From Telmatactis stephensoni (lineage: Eukaryota; Cnidaria; Anthozoa; Actiniaria; Isophelliidae): a stretch of 64,000 bases of DNA. Position numbers and translations under genes: made by a program. How positions within the stretch are numbered: the stretch's first letter is position 1; each line of letters starts with the position of its first letter. Positions 1-10,628 of the stretch are shown piece by piece. The stretch lies in assembly GCA_029948255.1 (NCBI GenBank), contig JALIZF010001938.1, positions 248,001 to 312,000 on the forward strand, given 5' to 3'. The notes under the pieces were generated by a model. The model made no database searches. It worked only from the letters and a program-made list of their open reading frames with translations, and was not told where the DNA came from.

Positions 1-1
1 T

Positions 2-664
2 GATGAATTACATTATGTCTCAACGTTACCAATAAATACATGTGATATCCGTCAAGGTACATGTACATCTCAGGAACCAGATTGCTCTAACAACACCTAT
101 TCCCCAAAACATTCTGATAATGTAAAGTCAAATAGTGAAAACGTTACTAAATCTGACGAACATGTCACTGATGATCCAAGAGAAAAACATAGGATATACA
201 TGAGAGAGTACATGAGAAAACAAAGAACCAACAAAAAATTTAGAGAAAAAGAAAAACAGTCAGCATATCAAAGAAAAATGCAAAATATTGAAAGAGTAAC
301 CAAATCTCAAAGAGAGGCTTGTAAAAAATATGCTGAAAACAACAAAGATAAGTTAAAGCAGATTAAAAAGCAATCTTTTCTTAAGAGAAAATTATCTTAT
401 CCTGAGCATATCAGAGAAGTAAATAAGCTTGCTTTCTTAAAGAGAAAACAATATCAACTTGAACACATTAGAGAGATTAACAGGGAGGCAGCAACTAGAA
501 AAAGATCTTCCGACTTACTTAATTGTACATATTCAGAGTCAACAGTGAAAAAGCAACGAATATCCAGTGATTTTATACAAAATTTTCATGAAAAAGTAAA
601 ATCAGGACCAGAATATATATGTACTTGTTGTGATCAGTTGTGGTATAGGTCTTCTGTAAGGTAA
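2..664 (+). CDS. Helentron protein, N-terminal part (runs off the left edge, frameshifted)
   Basis: The frame is open from base 2, so the true start lies outside the window. The visible part is very rich in Lys, Arg and Glu, with repeated K-R-K-x-x-P/L-E-H-I-R-E-style units (about bases 370-490), likely a basic coiled or nucleic-acid-binding region. It ends with a zinc-finger-like CTCCDQLW motif just before a TAA at 662-664. The next reading frame begins at base 663 with Lys-Cys and carries two further Cys-x-x-Cys-like pairs (C-x-x-C-H near 765). The two frames together read as the cysteine-rich N-terminus that precedes the Rep domain in Helentron proteins. A one-base insertion or two-base loss near 655-663 therefore separates this piece from the main protein. 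The sequence there, TAAG followed by GTAAGT, also resembles a splice donor, but no intron is needed because the downstream frame continues the same domain at once. Confidence 0.75.
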   Translation, partial: DELHYVSTLPINTCDIRQGTCTSQEPDCSNNTYSPKHSDNVKSNSENVTKSDEHVTDDPREKHRIYMREYMRKQRTNKKFREKEKQSAYQRKMQNIERVTKSQREACKKYAENNKDKLKQIKKQSFLKRKLSYPEHIREVNKLAFLKRKQYQLEHIREINREAATRKRSSDLLNCTYSESTVKKQRISSDFIQNFHEKVKSGPEYICTCCDQLWYRSSVR

Positions 665-3600
665 GTGTAACCCTACAGCTTACTCAAAGTGCTCTGCAGA
701 TCTTATTGGTGCATGTATTACAAACACAAAAAGCATAGATAACACGGAATGGATCTGTACGACATGTCATTCTAACTTGAAAGAAGGGAAATTGCCTGCA
801 TGTTCAAAGGCTAACAAGATGACATTTCCAACAAAACCTGATATCTTGAACTTAACTTCACTTGAAGAAAGACTTATTTCACCTAGAATTCCATTCATGC
901 AAATTCGAGAACTGCCCAGAGGAGGTCAGTTAAGCATACATGGAAATGTCGTCAATGTTCCTGCTGATGTCAACCTAACTGTAAATAGTTTACCACGATC
1001 ACTCAATGATTCACAGACCATTCCGATTAAACTAAAGCGAAGACTTAGTTATAAGCATCATTATAAGTTTCAGAATATTAGGCCAAAAAAAGTGTTAGAA
1101 GCAGCTAAATATCTTGCTGAAACTAGTGAATTATTCAAATCTGAGGGGATAATGATCAAAGAAAATTGGATAGATTTGTTACAAGATCATGATAAAGATT
1201 GGCAAGAATTTATTGAAAAAGACATTGAATCAGGCAATAATACATGTATATCCCCAATTACACCATCCGAAGATAATCCAATGCATTTGAAACATCAAAT
1301 CACTGAAAATATTAGTCCAGTTGTTGAAAACATTTCAAAATCAGTTCCTGATGATGATGATGACAATTGGTGTGAGGTAGAAGAACGACCATCAGGTAAC
1401 ATGGATACTTTGTTACAAGAACCAGATCTTAATGAAAATGGTGACCGTATAATTAGCTTTGCTCCAGGTGAAGGTAATAAACCTTTAGGGATCTTTATGG
1501 ATAAGGATTCTGAATTTCTATCATTTCCTACTATCTTTTGTGGTGAACGTAGACATGATAATCAAGATAGAACTACTCCTGTCCATTACAGCACTGTATG
1601 TAAATGGGAGCTAAGAAGTCAAGATAGGCGAGTAGCTGAAAGTGTTCCTAACATTTTCTTTAAGTTAAAAAAATTGCAAATCAAACAAATTCAAGATAGT
1701 GCATCATTATCACTAAGGAAATGTAAGTCAAAAGGTAAAAAATACACTGCAGGACAGTTGAAATGCCCAGAAACAGTAGAGAAGTTAGTACGTCTTGATG
1801 AAGGTTTTAGAGTATTAAGAAATCTTAGAGGATCACCACCATATTTTGAGAAATGTAAAAAAGACTTGTTTGCGATGATTCGTCAACTTGGTAAACCTAC
1901 ATGGTTTTGTTCTTTCTCTGCAGCAGAAACTAGATGGGTACATTTACTGAAAATATTAGGTAGACTATTAGACAAAAAAGACTACACGGACAGTGAAATC
2001 AATACTATGACATGGCAAAAGAAATCAGAATTGATTCAAAAAGATCCTGTCACTTGTGCAAGAAACTTTGAACATATGGTTCAGCTTTTTATACATGATT
2101 TTATGAAAAGTTCATTGCTTCCCATTGGAGAAATACAAGACTTTTTTTACAGAGTAGAGTTTCAGCAAAGGGGGTCACCTCACATTCATGCTTTGTTTTG
2201 GATAAAAGATGCGCCTCAGTATGACGCTATTGACAACAACGATGAAATTGCTAAGTTTGTAGATAAGTATATCACTTGTTCTAATGACTCTTCTCAAGAC
2301 ATGACTGAATTAATGAATCTACAGGTACATAAACATGCTAAAACATGTAAAAAGAAAGGCCAAAAAGTCTGCCGATTTAATTTTCCTTTGCCACCAATGC
2401 CACGTACTATGATTTTACAACCACTTGAAAAATCAGCTTATGATGAGAGTGAAATTAAAATTATCAAAGCAAATTCAGAGAACATAAAAGGCTTGTTAGA
2501 AGATATGAAATATGGTGAAAGCATAACATTTGAGGAATTTCTACAAAAGTTAAATGTAGATGAAAATGACTACATACTAGCTATTCGATTTTCACTGAAA
2601 CGTGACACACTCTTACTAAAACGGTCACCTTCAGAAATAAGAGTAAATAGTTACAACACTAATCTCTTGAAAGCATGGAGAGCTAACATGGATATACAGT
2701 ATGTACTAGATCCTTATGCTTGTGCTGTATATATACTTTCATACATAACTAAGGGTCAAAGAGGAATGAGTAGACTTCTGGAGAAAGCATGTGAAGAAGC
2801 TAAGTCTGGTGATAAAGACATTCAAGACAGAGTAAGACACATTGGAAATAAATTTCTCAATGCTGTTGAAATATCTGCACAGGAAGCTGCTTATCTTGTT
2901 TTGCAAATGCCACTACGAAGAGCAACAAGAGACTTTCAGTTTATAAATACTTCAAACCCAGATGAAAGGACATTTTTGCTGAAATCAATGAGTAAGATTA
3001 AAGATCTACCTGATAACTCTGTAGACATAGAATCAGACAGCATTATAAAGAGATATCAAAGACGGCCCCGCAATTTAGAAAATTTGTGTCTGGCTGATTT
3101 TGTTGCTTGGTATAATTGTGTTAGAGAAAAGCATAACACTGGAATGCCTAACTGCCCATCAAATAAAACATCAGACAACTACTTACTGGAAACAGATTTT
3201 AATGAGAACAATGATGATGATAATCATGAAGTCTATGATGATGATGATTGTTCAAATGAAGGATATGAGTTAAGAGGTGGCATGAAGCTTGTTAAGCGCA
3301 GAAAGCCCAAAATTATTCGCTCTGTAAGATTTCATAAAGAAAAAGACTCAGAGAACTATTACCGAGAACAGCTTATGCTTTATACTTCTTGGAGAAATGA
3401 AGAAAAAGATCTCATAAAGGAGTTTGAGACATTTGAAGAAAGCTTTGAAACACAAAAAGATCAAATTACTGAAAGGAGAGAAAAATATGAATATCATTCT
3501 GAATTACTTGACAAAGCTATGGAAGATATTGAACACGTTGATGATGAAAATGAAACAAATGTAGCTCCTAATGCACAGCATATTAATGAACAAGATAAGC

Positions 3601-5921
3601 AGGCTGAAAACAAGGCTAGTGAACTATATGGGTGTTTTGACCCAGGTAAAAACAAGCAACATAGCCAATATGATTTATTAGATGACATGGGAATATATCC
3701 TAGAAATAATGATGAAGAAGAGCTAGTAGTAAAACGTATGGATGATAATGAATTCAGAAAATTAGTAAGATCACTAAACAAAAAACAGAGAGAGTTTTTC
3801 TATCATGTATTGCACTCTTTTAAAACCAAAGATGACCAAATAACACTCTTTTTGTCAGGTGGTGCAGGTGTTGGTAAGACAACTGTCACTAATGCTTTAT
3901 ATGAAGCTCTTGTCAAGTACTTTAACAGTATTCCAGGTGAAAACCCAGATGACATTAAAGTTCTTAAGGTAGCCCCTACTGGTAAAGCAGCATTTAATAT
4001 CAGAGGAAATACTGTACACTCTGCTTTCAAGATTCCTGCAAATCAGGGTTTTCAGTATTGCACACTTGATAGAGATAGACTGAATACTATAAGAACACAG
4101 TTGGGTAAACTCAAAGTGATATTTATTGATGAGATTTCTATGGTTGGTTCTGGAATGTTTAATTTTCTAAACCTGCGATTACAGCAGATAATGGGATCAC
4201 AACAACCTTTTGGAGGTGTGAGTTTGATTACTGTTGGAGACTTTTTCCAACTAAAACCTGTATTTGATAGTTGGATATTCCAGTCACTAAAATACAACTA
4301 TGGTCCCTTAGCTATTAATTTATGGCAAGAGCATTTTCAGATGTTTGAGTTGACAGAAATAATGAGACAGAAAGATGACAAGGACTTTGCAGAACTGTTA
4401 AACCGTCTTAGAGAATGCAATCATACTGAAGATGATATTAGAGTATTAAAAATGAGACTTTTGAAAGAACATCCTTCTAGTGTGAATTATCCTATGACTA
4501 CAACACACCTATTTGTAAAGAATGCAAGTGTTGATGCACATAACAATACAATATATGCAAACAGTAGAGGTGATAAAGCCGACATAACTGCTGTAGACAT
4601 TATAGTAGGTGACATAAGTGATTCACTTAAACTCAGACTTAAGAAACAAATTCCTACTGATCCTACTAAAACCATGGGACTCTATTCAGTTATTTCTATT
4701 GCTGTTGGTTTAAAATATGACTTGACAATAAATGTATCAGTTGCAGATGGTATGACTAATGGTGCTGAATGTATCATACAAAAAATTGACTACCGAGTTT
4801 CAAATTCTACAAGACCTAGTATAATATGGGTGTCATTTTCAGAAAATAGTATTGGCCGTCATTATAGGAAAGAATATTCGCATTTGTACAACAAAAATAT
4901 AGAGAAGTCATGGACACCTGTCTTAGAAATATCTAGACAATTCAAACTTAAAAAGAGGATCCAAGCACAAGTTGTTAGAAAACAATTCCCTTTACGACCA
5001 GCTGCAGCAAAGACTATTCACCGTTGCCAAGGCAGCACACTAAATGAAGCAGTTGTAGATTTCCCACCTTCAACAGTTCGACACATGCACTATGTTGGTT
5101 TAAGTAGAGTGAGAAACAGTTCAAACTTACATATTCTAAACTTGAATGAACAAAAAATCAAAGTGGATGAATCTGTTCAAGCTGAAATGCTTCGTCTCAG
5201 AAATGAAGCCAGTTTAAAATGTTCTTTGACAAATTTGTGTGACTATCCCACTAACAAAACTCTAAGCATATTATTTCACAATGTTCGATCTCTTAATCTT
5301 CATATTGATGATGTACGGAATGATTACAATGTACAAGCAGCACATATCAGTTTTTTCGTTGAAACAGCTTTATGTTCTAGAGATGAAAATGAAAGTTTCA
5401 ATATCAAAGACTTTAAATTGCATCGAAATGATTTTAACTCAACTCAAACCACTAGAACTAAATATGGCACAGCTGTTTATATTAAAAACAATATTGACTG
5501 TGTATTAGAACCTTTGAGATTCAATTACAATGATGTTGAAATAACTGTCATGAGTGTTAATTATGATGGCAAACCATTACACATAATAGGTATTTATCGT
5601 TCCAGTAGCAAAGTAACTATCACAAGACTGATTGATGCCCTGAATTATGTACTTACTCAACCCAATGTAGATGATCCTTGTTCAAAAATAATTCTGGGAG
5701 ATTTTAATGTTGATATTGAAGGAGCCTCTTCTGATAACAATACACTGCTAAAATATATGGTAACTGAGAAGGGATATACACAGCTGATCACTCAATACAC
5801 TACAGATTATCAATCTATAATAGATCACATTTATACAAATATTCCACAACATGCTGCACTTTCAGGTGTTTTAGAATCTTATTATAGTGACCATAAGCCA
5901 ATCTTTATACAATTAACTTAA
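663..5921 (+). CDS. Helentron (Helitron2-type) Rep/helicase/endonuclease protein
   Basis: A rolling-circle transposase. The frame is open from 663; the first ATG is at 777, giving 1,714 residues. Residue numbers count from that ATG. A conserved segment lies near residues 40-70. The Rep (HUH) nuclease has its His-hydrophobe-His motif in RGSPHIHALFWI (about 467-473) and the two catalytic tyrosines spaced Y-x3-Y in YILSYITKGQ (about 650). A PIF1-like helicase follows: Walker A GGAGVGKTT (about 1028), Walker B FIDEISMVG (about 1117) and the late motifs TIHRCQGST and YVGLSRVRN (about 1411-1450). The last 220 residues are an AP-like endonuclease (EEP fold) with FHNVRSLN, ILGDFNVDI and a C-terminal SDHKP. 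Helitrons with a C-terminal EEP domain are classed as Helentron/Helitron2. All catalytic motifs look intact and no stop occurs in 1,750 codons, so the copy is young apart from the upstream frameshift. The 3' end of the element was not located. Confidence 0.95.
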   Translation, partial: KCNPTAYSKCSADLIGACITNTKSIDNTEWICTTCHSNLKEGKLPACSKANKMTFPTKPDILNLTSLEERLISPRIPFMQIRELPRGGQLSIHGNVVNVPADVNLTVNSLPRSLNDSQTIPIKLKRRLSYKHHYKFQNIRPKKVLEAAKYLAETSELFKSEGIMIKENWIDLLQDHDKDWQEFIEKDIESGNNTCISPITPSEDNPMHLKHQITENISPVVENISKSVPDDDDDNWCEVEERPSGNMDTLLQEPDLNENGDRIISFAPGEGNKPLGIFMDKDSEFLSFPTIFCGERRHDNQDRTTPVHYSTVCKWELRSQDRRVAESVPNIFFKLKKLQIKQIQDSASLSLRKCKSKGKKYTAGQLKCPETVEKLVRLDEGFRVLRNLRGSPPYFEKCKKDLFAMIRQLGKPTWFCSFSAAETRWVHLLKILGRLLDKKDYTDSEINTMTWQKKSELIQKDPVTCARNFEHMVQLFIHDFMKSSLLPIGEIQDFFYRVEFQQRGSPHIHALFWIKDAPQYDAIDNNDEIAKFVDKYITCSNDSSQDMTELMNLQVHKHAKTCKKKGQKVCRFNFPLPPMPRTMILQPLEKSAYDESEIKIIKANSENIKGLLEDMKYGESITFEEFLQKLNVDENDYILAIRFSLKRDTLLLKRSPSEIRVNSYNTNLLKAWRANMDIQYVLDPYACAVYILSYITKGQRGMSRLLEKACEEAKSGDKDIQDRVRHIGNKFLNAVEISAQEAAYLVLQMPLRRATRDFQFINTSNPDERTFLLKSMSKIKDLPDNSVDIESDSIIKRYQRRPRNLENLCLADFVAWYNCVREKHNTGMPNCPSNKTSDNYLLETDFNENNDDDNHEVYDDDDCSNEGYELRGGMKLVKRRKPKIIRSVRFHKEKDSENYYREQLMLYTSWRNEEKDLIKEFETFEESFETQKDQITERREKYEYHSELLDKAMEDIEHVDDENETNVAPNAQHINEQDKQAENKASELYGCFDPGKNKQHSQYDLLDDMGIYPRNNDEEELVVKRMDDNEFRKLVRSLNKKQREFFYHVLHSFKTKDDQITLFLSGGAGVGKTTVTNALYEALVKYFNSIPGENPDDIKVLKVAPTGKAAFNIRGNTVHSAFKIPANQGFQYCTLDRDRLNTIRTQLGKLKVIFIDEISMVGSGMFNFLNLRLQQIMGSQQPFGGVSLITVGDFFQLKPVFDSWIFQSLKYNYGPLAINLWQEHFQMFELTEIMRQKDDKDFAELLNRLRECNHTEDDIRVLKMRLLKEHPSSVNYPMTTTHLFVKNASVDAHNNTIYANSRGDKADITAVDIIVGDISDSLKLRLKKQIPTDPTKTMGLYSVISIAVGLKYDLTINVSVADGMTNGAECIIQKIDYRVSNSTRPSIIWVSFSENSIGRHYRKEYSHLYNKNIEKSWTPVLEISRQFKLKKRIQAQVVRKQFPLRPAAAKTIHRCQGSTLNEAVVDFPPSTVRHMHYVGLSRVRNSSNLHILNLNEQKIKVDESVQAEMLRLRNEASLKCSLTNLCDYPTNKTLSILFHNVRSLNLHIDDVRNDYNVQAAHISFFVETALCSRDENESFNIKDFKLHRNDFNSTQTTRTKYGTAVYIKNNIDCVLEPLRFNYNDVEITVMSVNYDGKPLHIIGIYRSSSKVTITRLIDALNYVLTQPNVDDPCSKIILGDFNVDIEGASSDNNTLLKYMVTEKGYTQLITQYTTDYQSIIDHIYTNIPQHAALSGVLESYYSDHKPIFIQLT

Positions 5922-7165
5922 CTGCATTGTAATTAAATCAACTACACTTGATATAACAATTATTATTTAATGACTGCATTAATTTCATGACATGAATTGA
6001 ATTGAATCATTTCCATGTAGTTAATAGTCAAGATATTCCAAAAAGATAGTTGCAATATTGTATTGTGGAATATAGACATATATAGCATCTACATGTAATA
6101 AAATATACCAAAACCAGCTAGTAAATTAAAGTTCATTTATAGCACCACACCATTTGTATAGTCTAGCCTAAATTTTTTTCAACATTATGAAGTCACTTAG
6201 GCTGTTTTTGACTCTATCTCTTCAATAACTACAGATATACATTTAATTGTTTTATTACCTCTCATTATCCCAGTGGGAGAGGAGGGAGGGACTTGGAAGT
6301 GAAGCACCCTCCCTATATTGGGTGGTCCACTTCCTTTCTTTTATTCCAATGGTAAGTACAAAATATTTAGAATTGCGATATCAAAATATCAATTTAAATA
6401 TTAACTCTCCTCTGTGTGTTGTCCTTTCCACAGATATAACCAAAAAGATACTTTAGTGGTAAAGACAAGTTTAAAAAAACAAGAAATGTAAAGCTATATC
6501 TATCATGTACAAAACTACAATGTGAATTCTGTAAACAAGGAACTTTGCAGCATTTCTCCAACCAATCCTCATGCCAGTCAACAAATCATCATTGTACACA
6601 AACTTATCAACTATAAACTAAAGCAACTTTCTATGGCACTGATTACACCTGCAATGACAAGAAAATGGACCAGTGACACACTACTGATTGATAATTAAAA
6701 TAATTCAAGCAACACCAATTTGATGCTGACTTCATGTCAAAGTATAGAATTATCGGTCAAAAACTGCAAGAGAAGTTTATACGAGCAATCTTCAACAACC
6801 ATCTGGTCTACAAAATAATGTCACAAAGATGTGAAAATGTTTCATCAACATCATGTCTCAATTAGGATTTATGCCAAGCAAGATACAACAACTTAACTAC
6901 TATCTCAATCAAAATGAGGCAAGATAAAATGTACTGTAGTTGTACAACTTTTAATTAATAATCAGAGTCCACTATAATCAAAGTACATGTACTGGTAACA
7001 ACTTTACCTCTGCATTAACAAGAAAATTGACCAGTGGCACCCAAGTGACCAGTATTGATAAAATAATTCACAAGCAACACCAATTTGCACTGACTTAATG
7101 TCATATATAATACAAAATTATTTAAAAAAGTCTGGAAGAGTCTGTACATGCAATCTCCAATCAAT
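5922..7165. repeat. Non-coding stretch with a dispersed repeat in diverged tandem copies
   Basis: No gene is visible. About 6590-6800 and 6990-7160 resemble each other (shared GACCAGTG, CAAGCAACACCAATTTG and TGACTT..ATGTCA blocks), and 6800-6990 resembles 8740-8905 (shared GTCTACAAA.., CATCAACAT, GCAAGATAAAATGTACT). These are diverged members of one repeat family. Part of this stretch may be the 3' flank of the Helentron, but no terminal hairpin could be assigned. Confidence 0.5.
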
Positions 7166-7426
7166 CCGCCAATGGCGAAGTAACTCGTGGATTGTTCCCT
7201 TTAGTTAAATTAGTTTTATTTTAGTTAAATTTGAATTTTGAAGGCAAAATTATAGATCAATTAAAGCAATACATATTTTTTTTAAATGATAGATCATTGC
7301 TCTCACAAATTTAAACATTAAGTTTGGGCCCACCTGTAAAGCATTTAAAGGAATTTTTAGAGAGTCAGTTGGATAATTATTTTTAAAATAATATTAATGT
7401 AATTTTTTTAGCAAAAAATAATAGAC

Positions 7427-7513
7427 TTGAGTACGAAAGAACAAAAGAAAAAGATAATGAAGCAAAGAAAAAAGAAAAAAAAGAAAAAAAAGAAAAAAAA
7501 AAGAAAAAAATTG
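7427..7513. repeat. A-rich simple repeat (GAAAAAAAA-type)
   Basis: A purine-only tract of AAAGAAAAAAA units next to a tRNA-related segment. Read on the minus strand it is a T-rich tail immediately 3' of the tRNA-like unit, as at the end of a Pol III transcript or SINE. Confidence 0.7.
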
Positions 7514-7518
7514 TATGT

Positions 7519-7593
7519 ACCACCCCGGGAGTCGAACCCACGATCATTGGAATTTCGAGCCAGCAACGAACCGCTTGAGCTAATGAGCCATTC
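7519..7593 (-). ncRNA. tRNA-related segment (SINE head or tRNA pseudogene)
   Basis: On the minus strand the segment carries an A-box-like TTAGCTCAAGCGG and, about 40 bases on, a B box GGGTTCGACTCCC, the internal Pol III promoter arrangement of tRNA genes. A T-rich run follows directly. The D-stem 3' partner and a clean acceptor stem could not be paired, so this is unlikely to be a functional tRNA. It is more likely a tRNA-derived SINE fragment or a decayed tRNA gene. Confidence 0.55.
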
Positions 7594-8552
7594 ACTTATT
7601 TCAAGGCGATATTTTTTATATATATTGCTAATTTACATTTATAACCTCCTTGAATTTGTTAAATATGTACAAATTATGAAAGAAGTTTCTCTATGAACCA
7701 AATATCGCTATGAATAAAATAAATTACTCCATAAAAGTACTCATGATAGCCACCAAACTTAAACTTAATACGCTTTTTTGATGCCGTTTCGGCCAGCGGG
7801 GCCGTAGCGGTTCGGCACGGCCAGTTTCGTACTCAAATATGATTTCGTTTGCTTTTTATTTCAACATTTACTCTCGTGCCGATAGAGTACAAACACTAAA
7901 TGCTTGGATGGCTCGTTGATATTGGACTGGCGACGATTTTTGATATTGGACTTGCGACGATGTTTGTTGTTTGAAGACAGCGACTACAAACGGACCCGAT
8001 TGTTTTCACATCCGAGAATCGAACAGCTCAACTTGGAGATGTGACGAATTCCAAGCTGCAGAGGGAGCTGAGAGTAGTTCAGTACAAAATATGACAAGAA
8101 ATAAGAAATTATCTATTCAGATTTATAGGCATTTTTGCCTATCTTCGCGGAGTGTAGACCCTACATGTAGACCACGAGGTATAATGTCGAGGGTCGACAT
8201 GTTAAATTGGCTTGTATTACCGAGCAGTTTTTACCGAGCTTAGATCGTGTGCCTAAAAATTGTTGCTTTGTACACAAATCTAAAACAGTTACATTACGTT
8301 CAAAGCTTCCCGAGTGCTATACTGGTCACCGAAAATTATTATAGAGTATGAGGGGGAACACCGTACGGCCTACGATACGATACGGTTACAGCAGGAATTT
8401 CGAATGTTTTTATAGAAACTATGATACTGGTACAGTTACGATACAGTACGGTAAGTTTCTCACTCATACGAAAACGACTCTAACGCAAGTTAGCACCGTA
8501 TCGTATTATCAAGAATAGACCGGAAGTAAAGTTTGACAGACCGGAAGTTTAC

Positions 8553-8592
8553 AGGAAAGTGAGTGAGTGAGTGAGTGAGTGAGTGAGTGACA
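8553..8592. repeat. (GTGA)n microsatellite
   Basis: About nine uninterrupted GTGA/GAGT tetranucleotide units. Confidence 0.85.
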
Positions 8593-9705
8593 CAATAGCT
8601 TACTACTTTATGTATGGTACCATTCTACTTAGACAATAGATAGATTGAATAGTTGTTTTCATACACGAAGTAGTAACCTGACTCATTTGCATATTCGACC
8701 CCTCACAATAACTCGTGGATTTTCAATCCACGAGTTAAAAACTGTTTGGTCTACAAATGTCACTTTTCATCAACATTATGTCTTAATTAACATTGACAGC
8801 AAAAACAGATCTAAGATGACTTCAACTGTTGTCTCAATCAAATTAAAGCAAGATAAAATGTACTCTGTTGCAACTCTAATCAAAGTCCACAATCAATAAT
8901 ATTGGCAGATGCAAGACATACATGTATGTCTGTCTACACTGGCAATAACAGTGACAAAAAATAACTGGATTGCAACAGACAGTTCTAGATGATTGTATCA
9001 ATCATGAGCAGATAAAAGAACAGCAACCAACATCTGAGTCAATTCTGGTTCATGACAAACTGAAGCTGCAAAACACTAAAACTATGTTTGCTACACATAT
9101 TATTTGTTATAAAAACTGTGTTAATTATTATCTCATGTTTTAATTTGTATTAAGACATTTGTAACCTTATATAATTTTTACCACTAAAGTATCAGTTTTG
9201 ATCATTAAAATCAGTTTATCTAAATCTTCTTACTGTAGTTTTCATGTAGCTCTCATCCTTGTTATATTAATACAGATGCTCCAATTGGTTACTTGTTTCC
9301 AATGTATGTCCCTTAATGAACACTACTCATCAATATCTAGCAATTTTGAATTGATTTCTGATACTTAATATAAAATCACTCTAAGCTAGAGTGGTCTTCA
9401 TTAACCTGTGAAATATAGTTTTATCAGTGTATTACACCCTAATACACCCTAGTTCCATAAACTTGGTTCACAGATATAATGAAAAACACTCTAGCACTTA
9501 TTCCCACTCAAGCTTTAATCTCATTTATGTAATTCTACAGCAGAACTGGTGTTCTCACCTATCAGTCTCCTTTTCTTTTTCAAAAAAAAAAAAAAAAAAA
9601 AAATTAGGAGACTGCTAGAAGCCTAAGCCTACAAGCAGTTATGATGCTTTTATGCACAATAATCTTCAATCCACAAGTTACCTCCGCCATTGGCGGTTTG
9701 ATTTT

Positions 9706-10116
9706 TGCAGAGTTGGTATTCCTGAAGAACTGGTCTTGGATCAAGGAATGAATCTTATCGGTAATCTTATGTCTCAACTCTACAATCAATTGGGGATTTC
9801 CCATATCAAGACTTCTGTTTACCACCCTGAGGGAAATGGAGTTGTGGAAAGGTTCAACCAAACGCTCAAGGCTATGCTTAAAAAATTCACGGAAGATTGC
9901 GTACAAACTTGGGATAAGTACATACTTTATCTTCTTTTCGCTTAAAGGGAAGTTCCAACTGAATCTACAGGTTACTCTCCATTTATGGCTGTGGTAAGAG
10001 GACTGCTTGCGGTTATCAAGGAGACGTGGTTGGAGCCTGAACCTACTAAAAAGAACTTGATAAGCCATGTTTTGGAACTGAGAACAGAAACTTTCCACCA
10101 CGGAAAAAGAATGCCT
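9706..10116 (+). pseudogene. Gypsy-type integrase fragment
   Basis: The translation contains RVGIPEELVLDQGMN, then YHPEGNGVVERFNQTLK, the second catalytic Asp region and the catalytic Glu region of a Gypsy-class integrase (retroviral integrase fold, which inserts element cDNA into the host). The frame is open to a TAA at 9943-9945; similarity continues past it (EVPTESTGYSPF-like) with a changed frame further on. The zinc-binding head and the first Asp are missing. It lies upstream of an RNase H fragment of the same class, the reverse of normal pol order, so the copy is rearranged as well as truncated. Confidence 0.8.
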
Positions 10117-10305
10117 TAGCATTGTATGGGCTGTTGATATGTACCACTATTACCTGTGTGGTATATCCTTTAGTTTACAAACAGATCACAACCTACTCAA
10201 AACAACTTGATAAGCCATGTTTTGGAACTGAGAATAGAAACTTTCCACCACGGAAAAAGAATGCCTTAGCATTGTATGGGCTGTTGATATGTACCACTAT
10301 TACCT
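10054..10305. repeat. 102-bp segment present twice at 150-bp spacing
   Basis: Positions 10054-10155 and 10204-10305 are almost identical (both start AACTTGATAAGCCATGTTTT; one base difference seen). The first copy overlaps the end of the integrase fragment, and the second leads into the RNase H fragment. The duplication arose inside the retroelement remnant. Confidence 0.8.
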
Positions 10306-10324
10306 TTAGATTACAAACAGATTA

Positions 10325-10480
10325 CAAACAGATCACAACCCGCTAATCTGGCTAAACCAAGTTAGAGAAAAGAACAGAAAGCTGTTGCTTTGGAGTGTGA
10401 CGTTGCAGGAGTATGATATGATTATTGAGCATAAGCCAGGAAAGGAGTGCGCGAACGTGGATGCCTTGAGTAGAGTGTAA
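10325..10480 (+). pseudogene. Gypsy-type RNase H C-terminal fragment
   Basis: Reads QTDHNPLIWLNQ, then LLLWSVTLQEYDMII and EHKPGKECANVDALSRV before a TAA. The QTDH-PL and (I)EHKPGK-N-DALSR blocks mark the end of the RNase H domain and connector of Gypsy pol. Everything before QTDH is replaced by the duplicated segment. Non-functional. Confidence 0.85.
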
Positions 10481-10628
10481 AGTGGAAAAAAAAAAGTTGA
10501 AGATATGTTTTGAGGAAAAAAACCCGACAGTGACATGAGTAATAAGAATGGTTCATTTTTCTTTTAGTACTTTCCATCTGTATTTTCACATTTCTGTTTT
10601 GTATCTTTCAGATCCAGAAATAGACTTA

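Larger units (their letters stand above)
7166..9700. repeat. Region bounded by an inverted repeat with a GCCAATGGCG/AACTCGTGGATTG motif
   Basis: Near 7166-7196 the sequence reads CCGCCAATGGCG then TAACTCGTGGATTG. Near 9665-9700 the reverse complement of nearly the same motif appears (CAATCCACAAGTTACC then GCCATTGGCGG). The interior has no gene. Midway, at 8710-8736, AACTCGTGGATT and AATCCACGAGTT meet as a 12-bp perfect stem with a 3-base loop. This looks like ends of a MITE family in opposite orientations, not one clean element. The rest of 7600-9640 holds no recognisable gene. Confidence 0.4.

Noticed and set aside
655..670. Perfect-looking splice donor (AAG/GTAAGT) at the Helentron frameshift
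   Set aside because: The cysteine-rich domain continues directly in the next frame, so an intron there would remove conserved sequence; a frameshift explains it better.
7519..7593. Functional tRNA gene
   Set aside because: A and B boxes are present, but the D stem and acceptor stem do not pair convincingly.
7427..7696. Lys-rich open frame over the A-rich tract
   Set aside because: Arises from the GAAAAAAAA simple repeat and the tRNA-like segment; low complexity, no domain.
8360..8520. Repeated GATACG/ACGGT motifs as a regulatory array
   Set aside because: Spacing and sequence are too irregular to support a unit.
9563..9614. Poly-A run flanked by CAGTCTCCT/AGGAGACTG as a terminator hairpin
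   Set aside because: The 9-bp stem has a ~34-base loop and could arise by chance next to a homopolymer; no gene ends there.
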